NCBI GenBank assembly: GCA_033060915.1
Contig: CM065399.1
Location: 19,898,501-19,962,500 of the forward strand
Length of the DNA: 64,000 bases
DNA from: Euryodendron excelsum
Lineage: Eukaryota; Streptophyta; Magnoliopsida; Ericales; Pentaphylacaceae
Direction of reading: 5' to 3'
Shown piece by piece: positions 1-9,127 of this stretch; positions within the stretch are counted from its first letter, which is position 1, and each line of letters begins with the position of its first letter. The notes beneath the pieces were generated by a model. That model was given only the letters and a program-made list of their open reading frames with translations, did no database searches and was not told the DNA's origin. Made by a program: the position numbers and the translations under genes.

Positions 1-1219
1 GTATACCCTTCTTCTTCAGACTCCAATACTCCCAACATGATGAACCTAAGGGAGATAGTGCTGCAAAAGGCGGCAAAGAAGTTGAAGAAGTTGGAGAAGC
101 CAGTGGCCAAAATAGCGAAGCCTATTCCCCCTGCTGCAAAGGTTGGCTCTACTAAACTCAAGAAGCATAGGAGGGAGACAAGGGTGTCGAAGAAAAAGCC
201 AATGGCGGGAGACACACTGATTGAGCCCGCAACTAAGAAGGCCAAAGTTATGCCGACATACCCTCATCCAAGTAGCAGTGCGGCAGTTGATGATGCTGAC
301 TTTGTGGTTGTCAAACCCATAGTTGGTGACCACCGTATGCGGTCGACCGACTCCCTCATCAAGTCGGCTGAAGTGGCGATAGGGGTGGTCGAAAGTAACC
401 AGCGGGTTGATGTTGACTTGTTGGAAAGCAACAATGACCTCTTTGTCTTTCTAGGAGCCTTTCATGAATCCCTGCTAGTAAGTTCCTTCGTCAACATACT
501 TTCAGTAGTGACTTTTGAATTGTGTACTGATCTTGTTGCCTTTGTTGCTCCTCCAGGGCTCTCTCAACACTTTGGAGCACAATAAGCTTGTTGAGGAGCA
601 TGGCACGCTGAAGAGGGAATGAATCCTAGCAAAACAGGCCTAATTGACCGCTGAGAAGGAAGCCAAAAAGGTGAATATTACACTAGACCAAGCTACCGCT
701 GATCTGATCTAGAAAGAAGATGCAATGTTGAAGCTGGAGGATGACAAAGCCATACTCTCGGTGGACTTATTCAAGTCGATGGCCGAAGTCGAGGCGCTTA
801 AAGCCGAGCATGCCGAGGAGAAGGCCGAGTATGTGGAGAGGCATAAGAAAAACTTAAATGATACTATTGACTAGATGGTTGACCTCTTGCAGTCAATATT
901 CATCGAAAGTTGGCATGGGGCTCTGAAGGCAATGAATGTTGAGAGTTCTTCTAGCCTTTGGAAAGATGTTCCTGACTACTTTGAGAAAACGCTGGGGGGC
1001 AACACTGAGGATGCCTCCAAGACGGCCAAGGGTACAGCGACTTCGGTGGTTCCTGCCACGGGTATATTTGAGACAGCTGAAGATAGTGTCCACAAGACGG
1101 CTGATGCAGACATGCTGAAGTTGGCTGAGGTCTAAATCTTAAAGACGGTTGATGTTGATCTCTCTATCCTTAACTCGGCTGGCCCTGCTAAGAAGCCTGC
1201 TAAAGATGTTATAACTTAG
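1..1219 (+). pseudogene. Antisense spliced coiled-coil gene of a Tat-type retroelement (decayed, runs off left edge)
   Basis: The frame is open from base 1 (ATG at 37) to 477. A GTAAGT donor at 478 and a CTCCTCCAG acceptor ending at 556 define a 79-bp phase-0 intron. Exon 2 (from 557) stays in one frame to a TAG at 1219. The first part is Lys-rich (KKLKKLEKP, KKAKV, nuclear-signal-like). Exon 2 is Glu/Lys/Leu-rich and looks coiled-coil, then Ser/Thr-rich. Exon 2 has several in-frame stops (for example TGA near 620, TAA near 641, TAG near 707 and 872, TAA at 1133), nearly all explicable as CGA, CAA or CAG with C changed to T. It lies beyond the integrase of the minus-strand element and points the opposite way. 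Some Tat-lineage elements are known to carry an antisense gene in this place, so I infer membership. I do not recognise a function. Confidence 0.6.
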
Positions 1220-1393
1220 CTTTTTGCTTTAGTTTTCTGTAATTGTCTTTTTTTTGCAAAGTCTTGTAATGAATCAACTTTTTTGAATGAATATTTATTC
1301 TGTCTTCTATTTCGACTCTTATATGGATGTTTCTTCGTTTAAAGCAGACAATTTTAGCTTTAGATTTTTGTTCTATCTTGCTTTTCTGGTCCA

Positions 1394-1780
1394 AGGCCTT
1401 CATTGGCGAAACTGTCCAACTTTTTGGGATATGACCAAGTTTAACACTTGGTTTTTTATAGCCTTTATTGGCCGACTTGCTAACAAGTTGGAAAGGAACA
1501 AGTTTTTACACTTGGATTTTTTATGGCCTTCATTGGCCGACCTGCCAACAAGTTGGATAGGACCAAGTTATATACTTGGTTTTATGGCCTCCATTGGCCA
1601 ACCTACCAATAGGTTGGATAGGACTAAGTTTTTATACTTGATTTTTTATGGCATTCATTGGCTGACCTGCCAACAAGTTGGATAGGACCAAGTTTTACAC
1701 TTGGTTTTTATGGCCTTCATTGGCTGACCTGCCAACAAGTTTGACAAGTCTAAGTTTTTACACTTGGTTTTTTTTATGGT
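1394..1780. repeat. 61-65 bp tandem repeat, six copies
   Basis: Units begin with GGCCTTCATTGGC or a close variant at 1395, 1460, 1525, 1586, 1650 and 1712, and contain AACAAGTTGGATAGGACCAAG. Spacing is 61-65 bp. The array lies between the antisense gene and the integrase, that is in the 3' untranslated part of the minus-strand Tat-type element, a region known to be rich in variable tandem repeats in that lineage. Confidence 0.85.
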
Positions 1781-2081
1781 TATCGCCTTTTTTTTTATGC
1801 TTGTCTGTAGATTAACTAAATCACTTGCAACTTTTGAAGAAAGAACAATGTATTATCATAAACTTTCATAGAACATTAAATCATTTGGAAACATCCCTAT
1901 TGACAGAATTTTCTGAGATTGTTAGCTTTTCAAGGTCGGCATAATTGTCGCCTTTCTTTGACAGTTTCCAATCAGTATGCCCCCACGCCAACCTGGGACG
2001 CAACTCTATAAGACCTTCCCAGTTTGGGCCGAGCTTTCCCTTCGCTAGATTTTTTTATTGCCCCCAATACTTTTCTTAGCA
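1781..2081 (-). other. 3' part of Tat-type element, no gene seen
   Basis: AT-rich sequence with a T-rich run at 1768-1798. I see no open frame or RNA gene. It joins the end of the integrase to the tandem array. Confidence 0.4.
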
Positions 2082-3146
2082 CTAAGTCCCGGGAGAAAAT
2101 GCTCTTGGCTGGACTTGCTTGTTGTAGGCTCGGCTCAGTTGCTGATGATATCCAATAAGTTTGAGTAGGGCCGCCTCTCTTTTTTCTTCAATAAAGTTGA
2201 GGTCTTTCGCCAAAGTCTGCTTGTTAAGGCCGGTGTTGAATGCTGCCGATCTGATGGTTGGAAGTTTGACTTCCAAAGATATTACTGCCTCCACCCCATA
2301 TACCATTAAGAAAGGGGTTTCTCTAATAGATCTCCTTGGAGTAGTTCTATAGAACTATAAGACACTCGGCGGCTCTTCTACCCATCTTCCCTTAGCTTTT
2401 TCTAGCCTCTTTTTTATTCCATTTAACATGGTCTTGTTTAATATCTTGGCTTACCCTTTGCACTGCAGATAAGCTGGCATTGAATAGTAATTTTTTATTC
2501 CAAGCCCATTACTGAATTCTCTAAACATATTACCATCAAATTAGGTGCTGTTGTCTGAAACCAATGCATGGGGTATGCTGAATCTTATGATGATGCTCCT
2601 CTATGCAAACCTCTTAGCGTCAACTTCTCTTATAGTAGATAAAGGCTTTGTTTCCACCCACTTGGTGAAGTAATTAGTTGCCAATATGAGGAATCTCTTA
2701 TTCCCTAGAGCTCGAGGTAATGGTTCGACTATGTCCAAACCCCATTGTGTAAAAGGCTAGGGGTTGGTAATGGTTGTGACGTCCTCGGAGGGCTGGTGAA
2801 TTATCGGTGAAAACTTCTGGCACTTTTCACATTTTAGAACATACTAGGCAGCATCTTTCTGCATATAGGGCCACCAATAGCCCTAAGAAATAGCTTGGTG
2901 CGTGAGAGATCTTCCGCCTACATGACTCCCACAGATACCCTCATGAATTTCAAACAGAATACCCTGTACTTTGTTGGGGTGGACACAATACAGATAAGGG
3001 CCAATGAATGATCTTCTATACAGTTCCTTGTCAGGTGATAGCCAATACTTTAATGAGTTGTTCTTATTCTTCTGGCCTTGTTTTGGTCTTTTGGCAGCTC
3101 GTCCTTGTTTAGGTAAGAGATAATTGGGTCCATCCAAGATGGCCAT
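2082..3146 (-). pseudogene. Integrase of Tat-type Ty3/gypsy element (decayed)
   Basis: Read on the minus strand, the segment starts with a zinc-binding H2C2 region (EIHEGICGSHVGGRSLTHQ at about 2890-2950). A DDE core follows, with WGLDIVEPLP near 2730 and VSDNST near 2560. The C-terminal part has the conserved MVYGVEAVISLEV (about 2265-2306). Integrase would insert the cDNA into host DNA. At least six in-frame stops break the frame, and the third catalytic acid is not recognisable in its usual place before NKTMLNGIKKRLEK. It follows directly the second RNase H (3147-3686), as in the Tat branch of Ty3/gypsy elements. It is certainly inactive. Confidence 0.85.
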
Positions 3147-3686
3147 AATTGCTCAATAGCCAGGGCTTGCACTTCTTCTTGAAATATACTTGGGCTAGGC
3201 AGTGTCTCCACATGAATTGTTCTCTTTGATCCCAACTTTAGGGCCACTACTAGTATTGCCAAGGTATCAGTATGAGCATTGCTATCGTGGCCGATCTGGT
3301 GGAGCTTGTATTTACTGAATCCACTGAGCAGCTCCCTTGCTTTTACCATGTATTGTGTCATCCTGTCATTTTTTGCCACATACTCACCCATGATCTGGTT
3401 GACCACCAACTGGGAATCTGAATAAACAGCTATCTCGATGATCTTAAGTTCTGTAGCTTGGCGCAGTCTGGCAAGCAGAGTCTCATATTCTGACTCGTTA
3501 TTTGATGTAGTAAACTCCAACTTTATAGCTTGCTCCAATGCCATGCCAACTGGCGTGATTGGAATTATGCCCGATCTTACCCCCTTGTCATTGGATGCTC
3601 TATCGACAAAGAGCTTCCAATGATCAGTAATCTCCCATAGTTCCAAGGGGGGTTTGCCATTTGATTGATCGAAATCAGATGTCTGA
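3147..3686 (-). pseudogene. Second (archaeal-like) RNase H of Tat-type element
   Basis: The minus-strand frame carries WKLFVDRASNDKG, then a Glu in NNESEYETLL, then VYSDSQLVVNQI, and a final His/Asp pair in HDSNAHTDTLA: the Asp-Glu-Asp-Asp order of an RNase H. It comes after a separate RT-linked RNase H (13033-13480), and the two-RNase-H arrangement is a hallmark of the Tat lineage. The open frame continues at its N-terminus into solo LTR A (above 3691), so the first roughly 54 residues of that frame are LTR-derived and not part of the ancestral protein. This is one of the least damaged parts of the element. Confidence 0.85.
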
Positions 3687-3691
3687 ATAGG
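3687..3691. repeat. Left target-site duplication of solo LTR A (ATAGG)
   Basis: ATAGG here matches ATAGG at 9070-9074 exactly, flanking the TGTCG...TTACA ends of LTR copy A. Confidence 0.9.
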
Positions 3692-4239
3692 TGTCGTGCC
3701 TAGATTTTTCGCGCCCGAGGAATACTCACCCAAGCGGGAAAAATGCTGTACTCTCTCGTTAGAACTCACCCTCCTAGAAGAATGAGTGCGACTAGGTTTG
3801 AATTGAAAACAGGTTTGAACAAAGGGCTTTTGAAAAAGATTCGGAGTCGCCACCTAACTTGATTAAGGTGAGTTAGGTCACCTAAAAACTAAGCATAATT
3901 CGAAGACTACACTTAGGGTTTTGGAAAATGATTTTGGGAAAAACCACCTCAAGAGAGGGTTTTTAAAGAAAACAGGTTGTTTGGCAACCTTTGGAAAACA
4001 TTTAGCCCTTTTTGAAAAATAACTCCTTTTTGGTCTTTAAAAACAGTGATCTAAGTTCGGAGGTTGGTTACGTGTAGGGAAGACGCATTAAGCTATCACC
4101 CTACCCCACCCTTTCGGTACCTACATGTCAATCTACCCTAGATTCCTATGAGAGTCTTTAATTAACTAATGGTTCAACCCTATTCACTTTAGGAAAACAA
4201 TGCTTAAAAAAGGAACTAACATGATGCATGGTATGCAAA

Positions 4240-6340
4240 TGTAAGGAAAGAGAATTGAAAAATGGATTTAAAAAGAGATTGCTTTGATTTGAAAATAGAT
4301 TTGAAAAGATGGAATTGAAATTGGAAATTTTGAAAATTTGAAAATAGAAATTTGAAAATGGAAAGTTTGAAAGTAGATGGGAATTTGAGATTTGAAAAGA
4401 TTTTGAAAACCTCACCCATGAGGGTGGAATTGAAAGTTTGAAAAGTGTTGTGACCGCACCTATGGAGGTTGCCTACGTATCCCTTTGGAGGAATCAGGTC
4501 AGTCGTAGTTCGGACCGGAGTCCGATTAAAAATAGAAGAGTTGATTTGAAGAAGGAGATTGAATTAGAAATTGAAAGTAGAAGATTGAGAGATTGAACTT
4601 TGAATGGAGGATTGAAAATTAGAATTTGAAATTTTGGAATTGAAAAGATTGAATTTTGATTTGAAAAGATCGAACTTGGAAGAGAGAGATTTAGACTTAT
4701 TTTGAAAAGACGAAGGTCTAGGAAACCTAAACTTAGGAAAGATAGGAGACCTAGGAAAGACTTGAGATTAAGGAAGATTGGATTGGAATGTTGGATTTGG
4801 AAAGATTTGGAAACTTGGAATTTAGGAAAGATTAGATTAGGGAAATTTCGAATTAGGAAAATGTTATTTTTGGAAAGTTTCATTTTTGAAAAGTTTTGAA
4901 TTAAGAAAGTTTTGAATTAGGAAAGTTTTAGGTTTAGGAAAGTTTTGAAATTGGAAAGTTTTGAGTTTAGAAAGTTTTCGAAAAAGGAAAGGTTTTCAGA
5001 TTAGGAAAGTTCTCAAATTAGGAAAGTTTTGAATTAAGAAAGTTTGGAAATTGGAAAGTTTCGTTTTAGGAAAGGTTTGAAAAAGGAAAGTTTTCAATTT
5101 AGGAAATGTTTGAATTAAGAAAATTTCAACTTAAGGAAGTCTTAAATTAAGAAAGTTTTGATTTTAGAAAAGTCTTAGATTTAGAAAGATTTCGAAGTTT
5201 TGGAAAGTTTAGAATTTAGAAATATTTGAAATTTAGAAAGTTTAAGATTTAGAAAGTTTTAGAGTTTTAGAAAGATTTGAGATTTTAGAAAGTTTTAGAG
5301 TTTTAGAAAATCTTGAAATTAAGAAAGGTTTGAATTTAGGAAAGGTTTAAAAGCTTGAATTTAGAAAGTTAAGATTTGGAAAGGAGGTTGAATTAGGAAA
5401 GATTTGAAAGTTGAGTTTTAAAATTTAGGAAAGATTTTTATGTTCAAGTTTTGGGAACTTAAGGTTTAGGAAAGTAGAGGTTTAGGAAAGATTTGGATTT
5501 TGAAATTTAAGGAAAGATTTAAAGTTTAAGTTTAGGAAACTCATGGTTTAGGAAGGAATTGAATTAAGAAAGGTTTGGATTAGGAAATGTTTGGATTTGG
5601 TTTCTAAAAGAGAAAGGTTGGATTTTGTTTCCAAAAACGGAGGATGGAATCTAGTTTCCTAAACGAGGAGATTTGATTCGGTTTCTTAAAGGAAAGGTAG
5701 GATTTGGCTAGGATTTGGAAAAGAAATTCTAGAAACCCTAGTTTTGGAAAATTGTTGTTTTGACGTAGAAAAGAAGTTTTGGAAACATGAATAATTTGGA
5801 TGTGAAAACTAGAGGTTTTGGAAACCTAGATTTGGGGCAAAGTTTGAAAATCATGTTTTTGGAAAGAAAATTAGGGTTTCCTAATGGTTAGCTCTAGGGT
5901 TTGACTTGGACTCTAAGGAAAGAGTTTTTAGAAAGTGTGTTTTTAGAAACGGAGGTTTTCTAGAAGGGAATCCTAGGAAGGAGTTTTTGGAAAGTGAATT
6001 TGGAAAGAGAGTTTTTGGAAAAAGATTTTAAAGAGAAGGAGTTTTGGAAAGTGTGTTTTTGGAAACGTAGATTTTGGAAGGAAAATCCTAGAGGGGAATT
6101 TCTAGAAGGAAAGTTTTGGAAAGAGAGTTTTTGGAAAGATTTTTGGGGAACGTTTTTAGAGAGTGGATTTTGGGGAAAGGAGTTGAAAAAGGGAGTTTTG
6201 AAAAATAGATTTTTGGAAAGGAGTTTTTGAAAACAATTTTGAAGAGGAAAGTTTTAGGAAAGTATGTTGAAAAAGAGATTTTTAGGAAGAGATTTTTGAA
6301 GAGAGAGTTTTTAGAAAGTATAAAAAAAAAACATCTCACT
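4240..6340 (-). repeat. Degenerate purine-rich short-period array in LTR A
   Basis: About 2.1 kb on the plus strand is built of loose 12-20 bp variants of TTAGGAAAGTTTTGAAA and is almost free of C. The same block occurs as its complement in copy B (about 10870-12450) and copy C (about 55200-57240). It lies downstream of the TATA box in LTR orientation. No coding capacity is apparent. Confidence 0.75.
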
Positions 6341-7208
6341 TTCCTAAAGCGATTCTAGCCATAAGAAGGCTAGAACCACTTTAAGAAAGTGGTTTTGAAA
6401 ATAAGGTTTGAAAATATAGACCAAAAGGCCACTTTTAATATAACACTTTTCTAAAACAACTCCAGCCATGGAAAGGCTAGAATCACCTTAGAATTGTGGT
6501 TTTGAAAACAAGTTTTTGAAAAAGAGCTTTTGATGCAATTTTGAAAACAAGTTTGAAAACGTTTTGAAAAAAAAACTTTGAAAACGGTTTTTGGAAGATG
6601 CAAGACTATGATATGCACAATGCAATTTGGGGGTCGTGAACATACAAGGCTAAGGCTTCACCACATAATCAAGGGGGCTGGACCCACGTGATCTTTGGTT
6701 AGACTAGAAGAAAGCCCCCGACACGGTGACTCTCCAATAGTCCAATCCTAAACATGGACCGGGAATTTCCTTGTTTCAAGCATGCAAAGAAAGGGGGGGA
6801 AAGAGATGGGGGATTAAAATAGAGAAAACCCAAGTGGGTTGGAGAGAGAAGAGAGAGGGGGGAAGTGCAGAAAATTAAAGAGAAAGCCTACCTTGTTTCT
6901 TGTTTATTTTGCGCGTCGTGCAGTCTTCGGTCTTCGGTCTTCGGCTTGATCTTCTTCCTCAACCTTCAAGGATTGTCTTCAAGCTTTAGATGGCAGCTCT
7001 TCAAGTCTTCAAAGAATGGTTGGAGGCTAGTGTATGAGTGTATGAGGGAGTGTATGAGTGTATAGGAGGCTAAGGTTTGTGTATAGTGGCTAGGGTTCGG
7101 GGAAAACCTAGGGAGGCTAGGGTTTTGGAGGTGCTCGAGCTCTGTGTATCGAAATATAGGATTTTTAGGTTAAGTTTGCAGACCTCTTTCACGTTGAACG
7201 AGGCTTTG

Positions 7209-7216
7209 TATTTATA
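7209..7216 (-). promoter_or_regulatory. TATA box of giant LTR copy A
   Basis: TATAAATA on the minus strand, in the same context (CTATAAATACA.AGCCTC) as 9954-9961 in copy B and 54325-54332 in copy C. Confidence 0.65.
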
Positions 7217-7245
7217 GAGGGACGACAAGTCTGGCACCTGTTGCA

Positions 7246-7334
7246 GTGGCGCCAGGGCAAAATTTATACTGGCGCCACTAGTAGTGGCGCCAGGCCATTT
7301 TTTGGCTTGGCGCCACTGCTAGTGGCGCCAGCCA
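7246..7334. promoter_or_regulatory. Cluster of GGCGCC palindromes upstream of the LTR TATA box
   Basis: Five GGCGCC cores lie in about 90 bp. One is a perfect palindrome at 7270-7292 (11-bp arms TGGCGCCACTA around a G). A second at 7308-7330 has 10-bp arms TGGCGCCACT. The cluster lies about 30-125 bp upstream of the TATA box. It is kept in copy C (54249-54310) and decayed in copy B (about 9855-9930). It may bind a dimeric factor; this is inference. Confidence 0.5.
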
Positions 7335-7539
7335 TTTAGGAAAAAATTAAAGTCGGCAAGCAACGTATCTTTGACTAAATTTAGGCGCCTGTACTAGTGA
7401 CTACCATGTAAACTTTAGCCTGGCTTCACTAGGAGTGACTCCGGAAAGTCCAGGAATGATTTGAAGGAGCCGGGAGTGACCCAGAAGGCCGAAAAAGAGC
7501 AGGAACACTTAAAATAGTGTCCTAGAGGTATTTGACTTG

Positions 7540-8060
7540 AAAAGTGAGGATTGGATGTGTCGGAAAGATTGACCGAGCCTTTAGGGGCAAAATGGTCAAC
7601 CGGACCTGAAAACTGCCGGGACAAACTCAAACTGTCCCGGAAGAAAACTTGGGATTTGGAAACATTATTTAGAATGTTCCCAGAGGTTGCCGGTTTGATA
7701 CCCAGAGCCGGCGTGATCGGAAATGGAGACCGGCCCACCAGGGGCAAAACGGTCATTTTGTACCGGGTTTGCTGGAACTGACTCGGAATGGTCCGGAAAG
7801 GTAAAAGAAGGTCGAGAACACTATAAAAAGTATTCTCGGGACATTACCGGTTTGATACCCAGAGCCGGTGTAGTCGAAGAAGGAGACCGGCCCTCTAGGG
7901 GCAAAACGGTCATTTTGCACCGGGTTGGCCGGAACTAACTCGGAATGGTCCGGAAAGGTAAAAGGAGGTCGAGAACACTATAAAAAGTATTCTCGGGACA
8001 TTACCGGTTTGATACCCAGAGCCAATGTGGTTCCCGGGGTGTTCGGATGCCTAGGGGCAA
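7540..8060. repeat. About 157-bp tandem repeat in U3 of LTR A
   Basis: CCGGTTTGATACCCAGAGCC recurs at 7690, 7847 and 8003 (156-157 bp apart) with GGGGCAAAACGGTCATTTTG in each unit. Related units occur at 53520-53900 in copy C and 9280-9620 in copy B. Confidence 0.75.
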
Positions 8061-8159
8061 AATAGTCATCTTGACCGAAAAGTCTCGAAAAAGGTCCTAA
8101 GGGTAGTCTGGTCATTTTTCACCGAAGTGAGCTAAAAAACATGGGTATTGACCTAGGTT

Positions 8160-8600
8160 TTGAGTGTTTCCGCCACTCTAACGATGTGGGTATTTCCGCT
8201 ACTCGGACGGGGTTGATGATTTGTGAGTATTTCCGTTACTCGGACGGGGTTGAGTATTTCCGCTACTCGGACGGGGTTGACGATTTGAGAGTATTTCCGC
8301 TACTCTAACGGTTCTGTGAGTATTTCCGCTACTCTAACGGTTCTGTGAGTATTTCCGCTACTCTAACGGTTCTGTGAGTATTTCCGCTACTCTAACGGCT
8401 CTGTGAGTATTTCCGCTACTCTAACGGCTCTGTGAGTATTTCCACTACTCTAACGGTTTTGTGAGTATTTCTGCTACTCTAATGGCTCTGTGAGTATTTC
8501 TGCTACTCTAACGGTTGTGTGAGTAGTTTTGCTACTCTAACGGTTCTGTGAGTATTTCCGCTACTCTAACGGTTTTGTGAGTAGTTTTGCTACTCGGACC
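8160..8600. repeat. 29-bp hairpin minisatellite in U3 of LTR A
   Basis: About fifteen units of roughly 29 bp contain GAGTATTTCCGCTACTC or a variant. GAGTA and TACTC can pair around the loop. Variants include GAGTG...CACTC and GAGTAG...CTACTC, so both sides of the stem change together. The same repeat is at 52880-53430 in copy C and is absent from copy B. Confidence 0.8.
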
Positions 8601-9069
8601 GTCTCGAGGAATAAACTGTCTCGAGAGAGGGATTGGAAAGGGGTCTTACCGTCTCCGAAGAGACGTGCCTAGATTGGAACCGTCTCGAGGAATAAATTGT
8701 CTCGAGAGAGGGATTGGAAAGGGGTCTTACCGACTCCGAAGAGACGTGCCTGGGTTTTGAGTGTTTCCGCCACTCTAACGGTGTGAGTGTTTCCGCCACT
8801 CTGACGGTTTTGTGAGTGTTTTGCTACTCGGACCGTCTCGAGGAATAAACTGTCTTGAGAGAGGGATTGGAATTGGAATAAGAAAGGACAATGCCCCTAA
8901 GGGCATTTTGGTCATTTTGCTTCTATTTGGGCCTAACGGGCCCGTAAAGCGATGGAAAGACAGAATTTGGACTAGAGGATTGGTTTCGATTGGAATATGT
9001 CCATAATGACTTGAAAACAAGTCTGGACGGAGTGTAGACTGCCGAGCGGTCAAAAATGGGGTGCTTACA

Positions 9070-9127
9070 ATAGGTTCCTAGGGTAGTTTAATAGAAAATT
9101 CAGCAATAAAATCAACAAGTATCTAAT
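9070..9127 (-). pseudogene. 58-bp sliver of Tat-type pol between two solo LTRs
   Basis: It begins with ATAGG (right TSD of LTR A) and ends with CTAAT (left TSD of LTR B). Read on the minus strand it continues the RNase H frame from 13033 (DFIAEF motif) and leads into the second RNase H at 3686, with two in-frame TAG codons. It is therefore the piece of pol caught between two independent insertions. Confidence 0.85.

Larger units (their letters stand above)
3692..9069 (-). mobile_element. Giant solo LTR, copy A (5378 bp)
   Basis: On the minus strand the LTR begins TGTAAGCACCCC (at 9069) and ends in TGTCG on the plus strand (3692). It has a perfect 5-bp TSD, ATAGG, and no internal region, so it is a solo LTR left by LTR-LTR recombination. 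In LTR order it has a hairpin minisatellite (about 8160-8600), roughly 157-bp repeats (about 7540-8060), GGCGCC palindromes (7246-7334), a TATA box (TATAAATA, 7209-7216), and about 2 kb of strand-asymmetric degenerate repeats (4240-6340). It is closely similar to copy C (52646-57860). LTRs of about 5 kb are known for Ogre-type Tat elements. With no coding region left, that assignment is inference. Confidence 0.9.

Noticed and set aside
8160..8600. CRISPR array
   Set aside because: The 29-bp units are contiguous without spacers, there are no cas genes, and the DNA is plant nuclear.
7415..8799. Frames in the giant LTR such as 7551-7781 and 8590-8799
   Set aside because: They follow the tandem repeats (157 bp and the 29-bp hairpins) and change with unit number; no domain.
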